Below, one piece after another: positions 42,413 to 51,165 of a stretch of 64,000 bases of DNA (position 1 is the first letter of the stretch; each line of letters starts with the position of its first letter). Below the pieces are notes generated by a model. That model had not been told where the DNA came from, ran no database searches, and was given only the letters and a program-made list of their open reading frames with translations. The translations under genes and the position numbers were made by a program. The stretch comes from Yersinia massiliensis CCUG 53443 (GTDB lineage: Bacteria; Pseudomonadota; Gammaproteobacteria; Enterobacterales; Enterobacteriaceae): the NCBI RefSeq assembly GCF_000312485.1, contig NZ_HE997643.1:1626381-1690380 (forward strand), read 5' to 3'.

Positions 42413-43918
42413 ATGGAGAACATGGCTCTTATGAACATTGGTCTTATGAACTTAGCCATTATGGAAAACATAGCCCTCATGGAACATGTAGCCCTTGCGA
42501 CTATTTTGATCCCGTTTGCGGGGGCTATCCTCACCGCCTGTCTACCCCAGCGCATGGCGAAATGGTCCTGTACCTTTTTTGCCCTGCTAGCCACCTTGGG
42601 GACGGTACTTTTGGCCTACGCCTACTTAGGCGGTGGAAAGGTAGATGTCACCTTTAATCTGATTCATTACGGCGAAATGGCGCTGTTTGGCCTGACCATC
42701 GACCGCATCAGTACCTTGATTGCTTTTGCCGTGGTGTTTCTTGGGCTGCTGGTCAGTATCTATTCCACCGGCTATCTCACGTTGGGCAATCGGGAGCATC
42801 CACACGAAGGCACAAACCGCTACTACGCGTTGCTGTTGGTGTTTATCGGTGCCATGGCGGGGCTGGTTCTCTCCTCCACCTTACTGGGCCAACTGTTCTT
42901 CTTTGAAATTACCGGCGGCTGCTCGTGGGGCTTGATTGGTTACTATCAGAGTCAACGCTCCTTACGTTCCGCGCTCAAAGCCTTGTTGGTGACCCACGTA
43001 GCCGCCATTGGCCTGTATCTGGCGGCAGCGGTGCTGCTGGTCAACACCGGCACCTTTGCGCTTACGGCGCTGGCGCAACTGGATAACACCACCAAAATCA
43101 TCGTGTTCGGCGGCATCCTGTTTGCGGCTTGGGGGAAATCGGCCCAGTTGCCGCTGCATATCTGGTTACCCGATGCGATGGAAGCGCCGACACCGGTCAG
43201 TTCCTATCTGCATGCTGCCTCGATGGTCAAAGTGGGCGTCTACATCTTCGCCCGCGCCATCTACTCAGCAGGAGATGTGCCGCAGATTATCGGCACTGTG
43301 GGGATGGTGATGGCGGTAATTACGCTGATTTATGGCTTCTTCATGTACCTGCCGCAAAAAGATATGAAGCGGCTGCTGGCTTACTCCACCATCACTCAGT
43401 TGTCTTATATCTTCTTCGCATTGTCACTGGCTATCTACGGCTCCAACTTGGCCTTTGAAGGCGGCATTGCTTACATCTTCAACCATGCGTTTGCCAAGAG
43501 TTTGTTCTTCTTAGTCGCCGGTGCGCTGAGCTATAGCTGTGGCACCCGCATGCTGCCAAAACTCAAAGGCATCATGGGCAAAATGCCGCTGTTGGGCGTG
43601 GGGTTCTGTGTCGCAGCACTGGCCATCACCGGTGTACCGCCTTTCAACGGCTTCTTCAGTAAATTCCCCATTTTTGCTGCTGGCTTCTCGCTCTCTCACG
43701 AACATTGGCTCCTGATCCCGCTGCTGGTCTTGGCGCTGATTGAATCGGTGGCGAGCTTCGGCTGGTTCTTGTACTGGTTCGGGCAAACCGTACCCGGTAA
43801 GCCATCAGAAGAAGTCGCCAGTGCTAAACCGCTGCCATTGGCGATGCAGGGGGTGCTGGTGATTCTGGTGATCATGTCAGTGTGCTCAAGCTTTATTGCC
43901 GTCGCTTGGCTCGGATAA
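42413..43918 (+). CDS. hyfD: Hydrogenase-4 membrane subunit HyfD, with repeat-extended N-terminus
   Basis: The 501-residue antiporter-like subunit (NuoM/N type) has GKSAQLPLHIWLPDAMEAPT near residue 242 and [20 protein letters not shown] near 320. The N-terminus is odd: Met-Glu-Asn/His-x-Ala-Leu units recur (MENMALM, IMENIAL, LMEHVAL), giving six in-frame ATGs between 42413 and 42479. The ATG at 42479 aligns with the E. coli start (MENLALTTLLLPF; 479 residues). The first 66 nt therefore look like an expansion of a start-proximal repeat. No strong ribosome site decides; GGAG at 42415-42418 would serve the second or third ATG. Confidence 0.92.
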   Translation: MENMALMNIGLMNLAIMENIALMEHVALATILIPFAGAILTACLPQRMAKWSCTFFALLATLGTVLLAYAYLGGGKVDVTFNLIHYGEMALFGLTIDRISTLIAFAVVFLGLLVSIYSTGYLTLGNREHPHEGTNRYYALLLVFIGAMAGLVLSSTLLGQLFFFEITGGCSWGLIGYYQSQRSLRSALKALLVTHVAAIGLYLAAAVLLVNTGTFALTALAQLDNTTKIIVFGGILFAAWGKSAQLPLHIWLPDAMEAPTPVSSYLHAASMVKVGVYIFARAIYSAGDVPQIIGTVGMVMAVITLIYGFFMYLPQKDMKRLLAYSTITQLSYIFFALSLAIYGSNLAFEGGIAYIFNHAFAKSLFFLVAGALSYSCGTRMLPKLKGIMGKMPLLGVGFCVAALAITGVPPFNGFFSKFPIFAAGFSLSHEHWLLIPLLVLALIESVASFGWFLYWFGQTVPGKPSEEVASAKPLPLAMQGVLVILVIMSVCSSFIAVAWLG

Positions 43919-43929
43919 GGGAGTAGAAA

Positions 43930-44580
43930 ATGACCGGAACATTACTCGTCAACAATCTCGCAGGGCTGCTGATCATTACCTCGCTGCTGGTCATCATCGT
44001 GAAGAAACCCGCGACCTCGGCGCTGTTTTATGCCTTGCAGTCACTGGTCTTGGTGCTGATTTTTCTGGTGCTGGCTGAAACGCTGCACGCCCACGAGTTG
44101 TACATGTGGTCGTTAACGGCATTTATCACCAAAGTGGTTCTGGTGCCGTGGATTATGTATCGCGCGTTTCGCCAGATGGAAGATCCCAAAGCCAACGGCG
44201 GTGTGATAGGCACGGCTAGCCTGATTTTTATCGCCGCCATCATTATTTTGCTCAGTTATTTTGTGGTTGAACCGGTGCAATTGCCGATGGTGAGCGCCCT
44301 CAAACCCGCACTGGCGGTGTCCTTAGGGCATTTCCTGATTGGTCTGCTGTGCATCGTCACCCAGCGCAATATTCTGAAAAATATTTTTGGCTACTGCCTG
44401 ATGGAGAACGGCGCGCACTTGATGCTGGCACTACTCGCTTTTCGCGCACCGGAGTTGGTGGAGATTGGTATCGCCACCGATGCCATCTTCGCGGTGATTG
44501 TGATGACGTTCATGGCGCGCAAGATTTACCGCACGCTGCACACGCTGGATGTTAAACAACTGACGGCGCTCAAGGGGTAA
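43930..44580 (+). CDS. hyfE: Hydrogenase-4 membrane subunit HyfE
   Basis: The 216-residue protein has about six helices, NuoK-like in its second half, with [19 protein letters not shown] near residue 155 carrying the conserved membrane Glu. It is found in hydrogenase 4 but not hydrogenase 3, so with hyfD and hyfF it marks this as the larger, FHL-2 type complex. It is the same length as E. coli HyfE. GGGAG precedes the ATG; hyfF follows after 4 nt. Confidence 0.95.
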   Translation: MTGTLLVNNLAGLLIITSLLVIIVKKPATSALFYALQSLVLVLIFLVLAETLHAHELYMWSLTAFITKVVLVPWIMYRAFRQMEDPKANGGVIGTASLIFIAAIIILLSYFVVEPVQLPMVSALKPALAVSLGHFLIGLLCIVTQRNILKNIFGYCLMENGAHLMLALLAFRAPELVEIGIATDAIFAVIVMTFMARKIYRTLHTLDVKQLTALKG

Positions 44581-44584
44581 TGAA

Positions 44585-46216
44585 ATGAGTAATACGGACC
44601 TGCTGTTGTTACTGCTGGCGATACCTCTGATAGCCTCACTGCTGGCTTTTGCTTCACGTGCCTTGGGCAATGCAGCCCGCGCGGCAACCACTTGGGTGCA
44701 TGTCGTCGGGATCAGTTTATTGTTGGTGGTGGCATTGACGGTGGTGTGTCGAGTGGCGCTCGACGGGGAGATTCTCGCGGCGCACCACTGGTTGCATATT
44801 GACAGCCTCAGCGCACTCTTCTTAGCCATTTTGGCCATTATCGGCTTTATCACCGGCGTTTATTCCCTCGGCTATATGCGCCATGAAGTGAATAACGGTG
44901 AAATCACGGTCGGTACACTGTGCAACTATTATGGCTTCTTCCATCTGTTTCTGTTCACCATGTTACTGGTGGTCACCAGTAACAACCTGATTCTGATGTG
45001 GGTTGGTATCGAAGCCACCACCCTCAGTTCAGCTTTCTTGGTGGGATTATACGGTCAGCGCTCCTCGCTGGAAGCGGCGTGGAAGTACATCATTATCTGT
45101 ACGGTTGGCGTGGCATTCGGCTTGTATGGCACCGTGTTGGTGTATGCCAACGCCGCCAATGTGTTGGCCGATCCGGGCAGTGCTATCTTCTGGACGGTGG
45201 TCGCAGAGCACGCCAAAGAGCTTGATCCTAGCCTGATGCATCTGGCGTTTGTCTTTATCCTGATTGGCTTTGGCACCAAAACGGGCCTGTTCCCCATGCA
45301 CTCATGGCTACCCGACGCCCACAGTGAAGCCCCTAGCCCCACCAGCGCCTTATTATCTGCCGTGCTACTCAATTGCGCCCTGCTGGTGATCATCCGTTAT
45401 TACATCATTATCAGCACCGCCATCGGGCCATATTTCCCGCAAATGTTGCTGTTGGTGTTTGGCATGATGTCCGTCGCTGTCTCAGCGTTCTTTATTCTGG
45501 CGCAGCGCGATATGAAGCGCTTGCTGGCTTATTCCAGCGTCGAGAACATGGGGTTAATTGCTGTCGCACTGGGCATTGGTGGCCCACTGGGTGTGCTAGC
45601 CGCGCTGTTCCACACCCTGAATCACAGCTTGGCAAAGACCTTGCTGTTCTGCGGCTCCGGTAACGTATTGCTGAAATATGGCACACGGGATATGGGGGCA
45701 ATCAAAGGCATTATTCGTGTCGCGCCCCTCACCGCCGTGCTATTGGCAGGAGGCGCGCTGGCACTGGCGGGGATGCCACCGTTTAACGTGTTTATCAGCG
45801 AATTTATGGTGGTGGCTGCGGCCATCAAAGCGGGCCATATCGGGCTGGTGATTGTGCTGCTCCTGCTGCTGACATTGGTTTTAGCGGGGCTGGTACGCAT
45901 GATTGCCAGCACGGTATTAGGGACGCCACCCGAAGCGGTCAGTAAAGGTGAATTAGGCATCCTCACCACCGCGCCCATGGCACTGCTATTACTGCTGATG
46001 TTGCTACTCGGCGTGCATATCCCCACTCCCGTGACCCGTTTGCTGACTGATGCGGCGCAGATTGTGCTCAAGAACGACAGCCCCATTGAACAACCCTTTA
46101 TGTTGCCGTGGGAACATCTGTCCCCCATGAAAGCCATTTCGCCAGCGCCAACGGCCCCTTCCGTCGCAGATACGCATACCGCCCTGCAACTTACCCCGAC
46201 ACGTCAGGAGATGTAA
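44585..46216 (+). CDS. hyfF: Hydrogenase-4 membrane subunit HyfF
   Basis: The 543-residue third antiporter-like subunit has [20 protein letters not shown] near residue 230 and [20 protein letters not shown] near 308, the lysine/histidine channel motifs. A C-terminal polar tail of about 40 residues ([16 protein letters not shown]) is longer than in E. coli (526). With HyfB and HyfD it would give three proton-channel-like modules. It ends 1 nt before the hyfG start. Confidence 0.95.
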   Translation: MSNTDLLLLLLAIPLIASLLAFASRALGNAARAATTWVHVVGISLLLVVALTVVCRVALDGEILAAHHWLHIDSLSALFLAILAIIGFITGVYSLGYMRHEVNNGEITVGTLCNYYGFFHLFLFTMLLVVTSNNLILMWVGIEATTLSSAFLVGLYGQRSSLEAAWKYIIICTVGVAFGLYGTVLVYANAANVLADPGSAIFWTVVAEHAKELDPSLMHLAFVFILIGFGTKTGLFPMHSWLPDAHSEAPSPTSALLSAVLLNCALLVIIRYYIIISTAIGPYFPQMLLLVFGMMSVAVSAFFILAQRDMKRLLAYSSVENMGLIAVALGIGGPLGVLAALFHTLNHSLAKTLLFCGSGNVLLKYGTRDMGAIKGIIRVAPLTAVLLAGGALALAGMPPFNVFISEFMVVAAAIKAGHIGLVIVLLLLLTLVLAGLVRMIASTVLGTPPEAVSKGELGILTTAPMALLLLLMLLLGVHIPTPVTRLLTDAAQIVLKNDSPIEQPFMLPWEHLSPMKAISPAPTAPSVADTHTALQLTPTRQEM

Positions 46217-46217
46217 C

Positions 46218-48008
46218 GTGACTCACGAAACGCCTATTTCAGCCACTTCAGTTTCAGGCCAACCACAGGGCGGTGAAAAACTCGGTGCCGCTTATGTGGC
46301 TCGCCTGCGTGAACAATTTCCGTCGGCTATCCTCGATGAAGCGTGGCAAACCCACGATCAACTGACCATTACCATCAAGCTGAACAGCCTGCCGGATGTG
46401 GTAGAACACCTTTACTATCAGCAAGGCGGTTGGTTATCGGTATTGTTCGGTAACGATGAACGCAGCCTAAATGGCTATTTCGCGATTTATTATGTGCTGT
46501 CGATGGAAGGCCGCGAACAATACGGCGCAGATACCGGTAAACATTATGGCGATAAGTGTTGGGTTATCGTCAAAGCGCTCATTAGCCCCGAACGGCCTGA
46601 GTTCCCCGCAGTGACACCACGCGTTCCCGCCGCCGTTTGGGGTGAGCGCGAAGTGCGTGATATGTACGGTTTACAACCAGTGGGTCTGCCGGATGAGCGC
46701 CGTTTAGTATTGCCCGATGATTGGCCAGACGATCTGTATCCGCTGCGTAAAGACACCATGGATTACCGCCAACGCCCCACCCCGACCGGCGATACGGAAA
46801 CCTATCAGTTTGAGAATGAAGCAGGCAGCAGCAGCCGTGTCGTCCCCATCGGCCCAATGCATATTACCTCCGATGAACCGGGTCACTTCCGTTTGTTCGT
46901 GGATGGCGAAGACATTATCGATGCGGATTACCGCTTGTTCTATGTTCATCGCGGCATGGAAAAACTGGCTGAAACCCGCATGGGCTACAACGATGTGACC
47001 TTCTTGTCAGACCGTATTTGCGGCATTTGTGGTTTTACTCATAGCGTGGCTTACACTTCATCGATTGAAAATGCCTTGGGTATTATCGTGCCACCGCGGG
47101 CGCAGATGATCCGTACCATTTTGCTGGAAGTCGAGCGGCTGCATAGCCATCTGCTCAATATCGGGCTGTCCTGTCACTTCGTGGGCTTCGATACCGGTTT
47201 CATGCAGTTCTTCCGCGTGCGTGAAAAAGCCATGACCATCGCTGAGATGCTCACTGGGGCGCGTAAAACCTACGGTTTGAATCTGATTGGTGGCGTGCGT
47301 CGCGATATCCTCAAAGCCGATCGCCTCAAAACCTTGCAATTAGTGGCGGAGATGCGCGCTGATATCGGCCAACTGGTGGATATGCTGATGAGCACCGCCA
47401 ATATTGAACAACGCACGGTTGGTGTTGGCCTGCTGGACCGTAAAATCGCCCGCGATTTTAGCCCTGTCGGCCCGATGATCCGCGCCAGCGGTTTTGCCCG
47501 CGATATGCGCCACGACCACAGCTACGCTAATTACGCCAATGTGCCCAAAGAACTGTTTAGCTTAGAGGGCTGCGATGTGAACTCTCGCTTGTTGGTGCGA
47601 GTCCGTGAATTCTTTGACTCATTGGTGATGATTGAGTATGGCCTGAACCACATGCCGAGCGGCCCGTTGCTGGAGGAGAAAGTCCACTATCAACCCTACA
47701 AGTTTGCTCTCGGTTTCTCAGAAGCGCCACGGGGTGAAGATGTTCACTGGAGCATGACCGGCGACAATCAAAAACTGTTCCGCTGGCGTTGTCGCGCGGC
47801 CACTTATGCCAACTGGCCAGTGCTGCGCTACATGCTACGGGGCAATACCGTTTCCGATGCGCCCCTGATTATCGGCAGCCTCGATCCCTGCTATTCCTGT
47901 ACTGACCGAGTCACCTTGGTGGATGTGCGTAAGCAAAAATCCGTCACGGTGCCGTACAAAGAGATTGAACGTTATGGCATCGAGCGCACCCATTCGCCGC
48001 TCAAATAG
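46218..48008 (+). CDS. hyfG: Hydrogenase-4 catalytic large subunit HyfG
   Basis: The 596-residue [NiFe] subunit is fused to a 30-kDa NuoC-like N-terminal domain (to about 190). Nickel ligands are in RICGICGFTHS near residue 262 and in DPCYSCTDR near 557. The tail after Arg of that motif (about 32 residues) should be removed by the HycI-type protease after metal insertion. The start is GTG at 46218, with AGGAG 7 nt upstream. It produces H2 from electrons delivered by HyfI. Confidence 0.96.
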   Translation: MTHETPISATSVSGQPQGGEKLGAAYVARLREQFPSAILDEAWQTHDQLTITIKLNSLPDVVEHLYYQQGGWLSVLFGNDERSLNGYFAIYYVLSMEGREQYGADTGKHYGDKCWVIVKALISPERPEFPAVTPRVPAAVWGEREVRDMYGLQPVGLPDERRLVLPDDWPDDLYPLRKDTMDYRQRPTPTGDTETYQFENEAGSSSRVVPIGPMHITSDEPGHFRLFVDGEDIIDADYRLFYVHRGMEKLAETRMGYNDVTFLSDRICGICGFTHSVAYTSSIENALGIIVPPRAQMIRTILLEVERLHSHLLNIGLSCHFVGFDTGFMQFFRVREKAMTIAEMLTGARKTYGLNLIGGVRRDILKADRLKTLQLVAEMRADIGQLVDMLMSTANIEQRTVGVGLLDRKIARDFSPVGPMIRASGFARDMRHDHSYANYANVPKELFSLEGCDVNSRLLVRVREFFDSLVMIEYGLNHMPSGPLLEEKVHYQPYKFALGFSEAPRGEDVHWSMTGDNQKLFRWRCRAATYANWPVLRYMLRGNTVSDAPLIIGSLDPCYSCTDRVTLVDVRKQKSVTVPYKEIERYGIERTHSPLK

Positions 48009-48019
48009 AGGGATGAAGA

Positions 48020-48592
48020 ATGTTAAAACTGTTTAAAACCATCCTGAAAGTGGGCGATACCACGGTGAAATACCCGTTTAAGCCGCTCGAAGTCAGTCAG
48101 GGGTTTCGTGGTAAGCCACAGTATGATGCCGAGCAGTGCATTGCTTGCGGCGCTTGCACCATGGCCTGCCCTGCCAATGCGCTGACCATGGAAACGGATA
48201 TCGTCAGCGGGACACGTCAGTGGCAGTTGTTCCTAGGTCGCTGCATCTTCTGCGGGCGCTGTGAAGAAGTTTGCCCGACCCGCGCCATTGTTCTGTCGCA
48301 GGAGTTTGAGCTGGCGGTATTCAATAAAGCGGATTTATTTCAACGTGCCAGCTTTACTCTCACCCACTGCCAACAGTGCCAGAAACCTTTTGCGCCGAAA
48401 AAAGAGGTCGATTACGTGATGGCGCTGCTGATTCACTCCGGCATGAGCGCGGAGGATATCGAGCTGCAACGGCCCCATTTTGAAACCTGCCCTGATTGTA
48501 AGCGTAAACAGAATATCGTCGGCAATAGCAATATCTCGATGACCCAGCAGACCATCAACAATCAGCATCCTGATGAGGGAACCCATTCATGA
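48020..48592 (+). CDS. hyfH: Hydrogenase-4 ferredoxin-like subunit HyfH
   Basis: The 190-residue NuoI/HycF-type protein has two [4Fe-4S] motifs, [12 protein letters not shown] near residue 40 and [12 protein letters not shown] near 75. Two further CxxC pairs (CQQC near 116, CPDC near 155) may bind zinc, as in HycF. It bridges HyfA/HydN to HyfI. GGGATG-type ribosome sequence precedes the ATG, and the 3' end overlaps hyfI by 4 nt. Confidence 0.94.
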   Translation: MLKLFKTILKVGDTTVKYPFKPLEVSQGFRGKPQYDAEQCIACGACTMACPANALTMETDIVSGTRQWQLFLGRCIFCGRCEEVCPTRAIVLSQEFELAVFNKADLFQRASFTLTHCQQCQKPFAPKKEVDYVMALLIHSGMSAEDIELQRPHFETCPDCKRKQNIVGNSNISMTQQTINNQHPDEGTHS

Positions 48593-49395
48593 GCCAGTCA
48601 GATTCAGCAAAATCAGCTTGGGGGCATCATGTTAGCCAGCCGGTACCACTGGACCCCGCCGTTGCGAAGTTAAAAAGCACATTGCTAAAAGACATCAAAC
48701 GTTCTGCCTATGTCTATCGGGTGGATTGCGGCGGCTGTAACGGCTGTGAAATTGAGATTTTCTCCTCGATCACCCCGCTATTCGACACCGAACGTTTTGG
48801 CATAAAAGTGGTGGCCTCGCCGCGCCACGCTGACATTCTGCTGTTCACTGGCGCGGTGACCCGTGCCATGCGTAGCCCAGCCCTACGCGCCTATGAATCG
48901 GCACCAGATCCGAAAATCTGTGTCTCTTACGGTGCCTGCGGTTGCGGCGGTGGCATCTTCCACGACCTGTATTGTGTCTGGGGAGGCAGCGACACCATTG
49001 TGCCGATTGACGTCTACATTCCTGGCTGCCCACCGACCCCTGCGGCCACCATTTATGGTTTTGCGGTGGCGCTTGGCCTGCTGGAGCAGAAGCTGAAAGG
49101 CCAAGACCACCAAGAGGCCGCTGACGAACGAGTGGCGCTGATCCATCCTGATGCCCCTTTAACGCTGCGGGTGTTATTGGAGCGTGAAGCTCGCCGCATG
49201 GCCGGTTATCGGCAAGGACGAGAAATTACTGATCGCTTTTTGTCACTGCTGGTCAATCAGCCCTTACAGGGACTGGAGCAGCGCTGCCAGATTTACCTCA
49301 ATCAGCAAGATGATCCACGCTTGAGCGAGATTTTTGCTTGCTTGCAGCAGATAACGTTAATGCAGTTAGCGGGAGGACATGTTGATGGGCGCTAA
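48589..49395 (+). CDS. hyfI: Hydrogenase-4 small subunit HyfI
   Basis: The 268-residue NuoB/HycG-type subunit holds one [4Fe-4S] cluster proximal to the [NiFe] site. Cys ligands are in [13 protein letters not shown] near residue 46, GACGCGGG near 115, and PGCPPTPA near 150. No Tat signal is present, as expected for a cytoplasm-facing group 4 hydrogenase. The C-terminal extension of about 70 residues is longer than in HycG. It overlaps the next gene by 11 nt if that starts at 49385. Confidence 0.95.
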   Translation: MSQSDSAKSAWGHHVSQPVPLDPAVAKLKSTLLKDIKRSAYVYRVDCGGCNGCEIEIFSSITPLFDTERFGIKVVASPRHADILLFTGAVTRAMRSPALRAYESAPDPKICVSYGACGCGGGIFHDLYCVWGGSDTIVPIDVYIPGCPPTPAATIYGFAVALGLLEQKLKGQDHQEAADERVALIHPDAPLTLRVLLEREARRMAGYRQGREITDRFLSLLVNQPLQGLEQRCQIYLNQQDDPRLSEIFACLQQITLMQLAGGHVDGR

Positions 49396-49819
49396 CGTCG
49401 TTTTTTACGCACTAAACCAAAAGTTCCTCGACAGTGATGACGACATGCCCGCACAGGCGCAACAGGTGATGTATTACTCCTTAGCCATTGGCCACCATGT
49501 CGGGGTGATTGACTGCCTGAAAGCCATCATGACATGCCCATTGGCCGAATATGAGCAATGGTTCAGTCAGTTACCCGCAGGCGAGGCTCACCGCAAAATG
49601 GCTGGCCTGTTGAAATTTGGTGAAATCACCATCGACAGCACCCACACCCAGTTGCTGGCAAAAGCCTTTGCACCACTGGCTGAAGATCCTGCGTCACTGC
49701 ATCGGCCTTGGAGCCAGCAGTTACTGCAAACGCTGTACGATATCGAGCAAGAACCCGCCATTTATTTAATGGTTAAACGCGTTATGGCTAAAAAAGAAAA
49801 TAGTGAAAACCGCCTATGA
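49385..49819 (+). CDS. hyfJ: HycH/HyfJ-type hydrogenase maturation protein
   Basis: The 144-residue protein resembles HycH and HyfJ, including [20 protein letters not shown] near residue 28, [13 protein letters not shown], and [10 protein letters not shown] near the end. HycH is required for full hydrogenase-3 assembly, apparently in large-subunit maturation. GGGAGG (49371-49376) is 8 nt before the ATG at 49385 but 2 nt from the ATG at 49379, so the later start is preferred. The gene overlaps hyfI at its start and hycI at its end. Confidence 0.9.
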   Translation: MGANVVFYALNQKFLDSDDDMPAQAQQVMYYSLAIGHHVGVIDCLKAIMTCPLAEYEQWFSQLPAGEAHRKMAGLLKFGEITIDSTHTQLLAKAFAPLAEDPASLHRPWSQQLLQTLYDIEQEPAIYLMVKRVMAKKENSENRL

Positions 49820-50289
49820 ATCAGCCCAATACCGTGACAAATTTAGTTTTAACCGTGGGCAATAGCATGATGGGCGATGACGGCGCAGGGCCATTGTTGG
49901 CTGAGCGCATGACGGAGCAACCCTTAGCGGATTGGCAGGTGATTGATGGCGGCTCTGCGCCAGAAAACGTGGTGCATCGCATTCGTGCCATGCAACCTTC
50001 TCGGCTGATTATTGTTGATGCGGCCGACATGGAACTCGCGCCGGGGGAGATTCGAATCATTGACCCTGATCGGATTGCTGAGATGTTCATCATGAGCACC
50101 CATAATATGCCGCTCAATTTTCTGATTGATCAGCTAAAAGAGGATATCCCCGAGGTGGTTTTCGTGGGTATCCAACCCACCCTTGTGGCGTTCTACTTCC
50201 CCATGACCGATATCGTGAAACACGCAGTAGAAACACTGTATCAGCAGTTGCCCCAGTGGCAGGGTGACGGCGGCTTTGCGCATCTGTGA
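49816..50289 (+). CDS. hycI: Hydrogenase large-subunit maturation endopeptidase HycI
   Basis: The 157-residue HybD/HycI-family aspartic-type protease has GNSMMGDDGAGPLLAERM near residue 15, IIVDAADM near 60 and THNMPLNFLIDQLKED near 95; acidic residues in these motifs bind nickel in the precursor. It would cut HyfG after the DPCxxCTDR motif. E. coli hyf lacks its own protease gene and relies on hycI from the hyc operon, so its presence here makes the cluster self-sufficient. It overlaps the previous gene by 4 nt. Confidence 0.94.
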   Translation: MNQPNTVTNLVLTVGNSMMGDDGAGPLLAERMTEQPLADWQVIDGGSAPENVVHRIRAMQPSRLIIVDAADMELAPGEIRIIDPDRIAEMFIMSTHNMPLNFLIDQLKEDIPEVVFVGIQPTLVAFYFPMTDIVKHAVETLYQQLPQWQGDGGFAHL

Positions 50290-50430
50290 CTGAGTGACGG
50301 TGTGGCGTCGTCAAATTTGCCGACGTCACCGCTACCGACAGTATTCCCCCGCCCTACCCATCGCAGAAAAAAACCATAAAACCCTGTTAAAACAATGAGA
50401 TTAACTCCACTTAACTTCACTTATTCAAGT

Positions 50431-50446
50431 TGGCATAAACCATGCA
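50431..50446 (+). promoter_or_regulatory. Sigma-54 promoter of hydN-fdhF
   Basis: TGGCATAAACCATGCA has GG and GC separated by exactly 10 nt. It predicts a start near 50457, with hydN at 50589. A GCGTCGTCAAATTTGCCGAC stretch near 50307 may hold activator sites. The 299-nt gap 50290-50588 also contains a 16-bp tandem repeat. Confidence 0.8.
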
Positions 50447-50450
50447 ATAT

Positions 50451-50498
50451 GTGGGTGAATAGATGTGTAGGTGAATAGATGTGTAGGTGAATAAATGA
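50451..50498 (+). repeat. Three 16-bp tandem repeats in the hydN leader
   Basis: Units GTGGGTGAATAGATGT, GTAGGTGAATAGATGT and GTAGGTGAATAAATGA lie end to end. The predicted transcription start falls inside the first unit. Confidence 0.85.
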
Positions 50499-50588
50499 AT
50501 CCCGATGAGTTGAATCATGGGGACATCAGAACAGCCGTCCCTTGCAAGTTGAGAGACGACGGGGACAGGACCGTAAGGAGATTAAGCA

Positions 50589-51131
50589 ATGAACCGGTTC
50601 ATTATTGCAGATCCAAAGAAATGTATTGGCTGCCGCACCTGCGAGGTTGCCTGCGTGCTGGCACACAATGGTGGCAGGTTGGATGCCGTGAATAAGGCTA
50701 ATTTCGCCCCGCGATTGCAAGTCGTCAAAGGGTTGAATGTCAGCACCACCATTATGTGCCGTCACTGTGAAGACGCACCTTGTGCCAATGTCTGCCCGAA
50801 CGGGGCCATTGTTCGCGCGGCCGACAGCATTCAAGTGTTGCAAGAGAAATGCATTGGCTGCAAAACCTGTGTCGTTGCTTGCCCATACGGTGCCATGAAC
50901 GTGGTGACTAAACAGGTCGAAGTGATGTTTAACGGCCTCTCGCAGGGTTTTTGTCTCAAAGCTGAAGCGCAAAAATGCGACCTGTGTATCGGGCGCGCGG
51001 CTGGCCCAGCCTGTATTGCCGTTTGCCCAACACATGCACTGCATATGATTGGACGCGACACCATGCAAGCCATGCTGCGTAAAAAACAAATGCGTGCGGC
51101 ATTAGATGAAGCCAACGAGATGAATTTCTAA
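50589..51131 (+). CDS. hydN: HydN, ferredoxin-like electron carrier for formate dehydrogenase H
   Basis: The 180-residue protein has four [4Fe-4S] motifs: CIGCRTCEVAC near residue 13, CRHCEDAPCANVCP near 58, CIGCKTCVVACP near 90 and CDLCIG...CIAVCP near 128-148. It begins MNRFIIADPKKCIGC, like E. coli HydN (175), and lies just upstream of fdhF. It is thought to connect FdhF to the hydrogenase arm. AAGGAG precedes the ATG. It is paralogous to HyfA, with clearly different sequence. Confidence 0.94.
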   Translation: MNRFIIADPKKCIGCRTCEVACVLAHNGGRLDAVNKANFAPRLQVVKGLNVSTTIMCRHCEDAPCANVCPNGAIVRAADSIQVLQEKCIGCKTCVVACPYGAMNVVTKQVEVMFNGLSQGFCLKAEAQKCDLCIGRAAGPACIAVCPTHALHMIGRDTMQAMLRKKQMRAALDEANEMNF

Positions 51132-51165
51132 GCCGAAACGGCTGCAAGAACGAAGGATAATAATC

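Noticed and set aside
46218-50289. Hydrogenase-3 (hyc) operon
   Set aside because: The presence of hyfD-, hyfE- and hyfF-type subunits between the HycD-like and HycE-like genes makes this hydrogenase 4 (FHL-2), although the HycH-like and HycI genes are shared.
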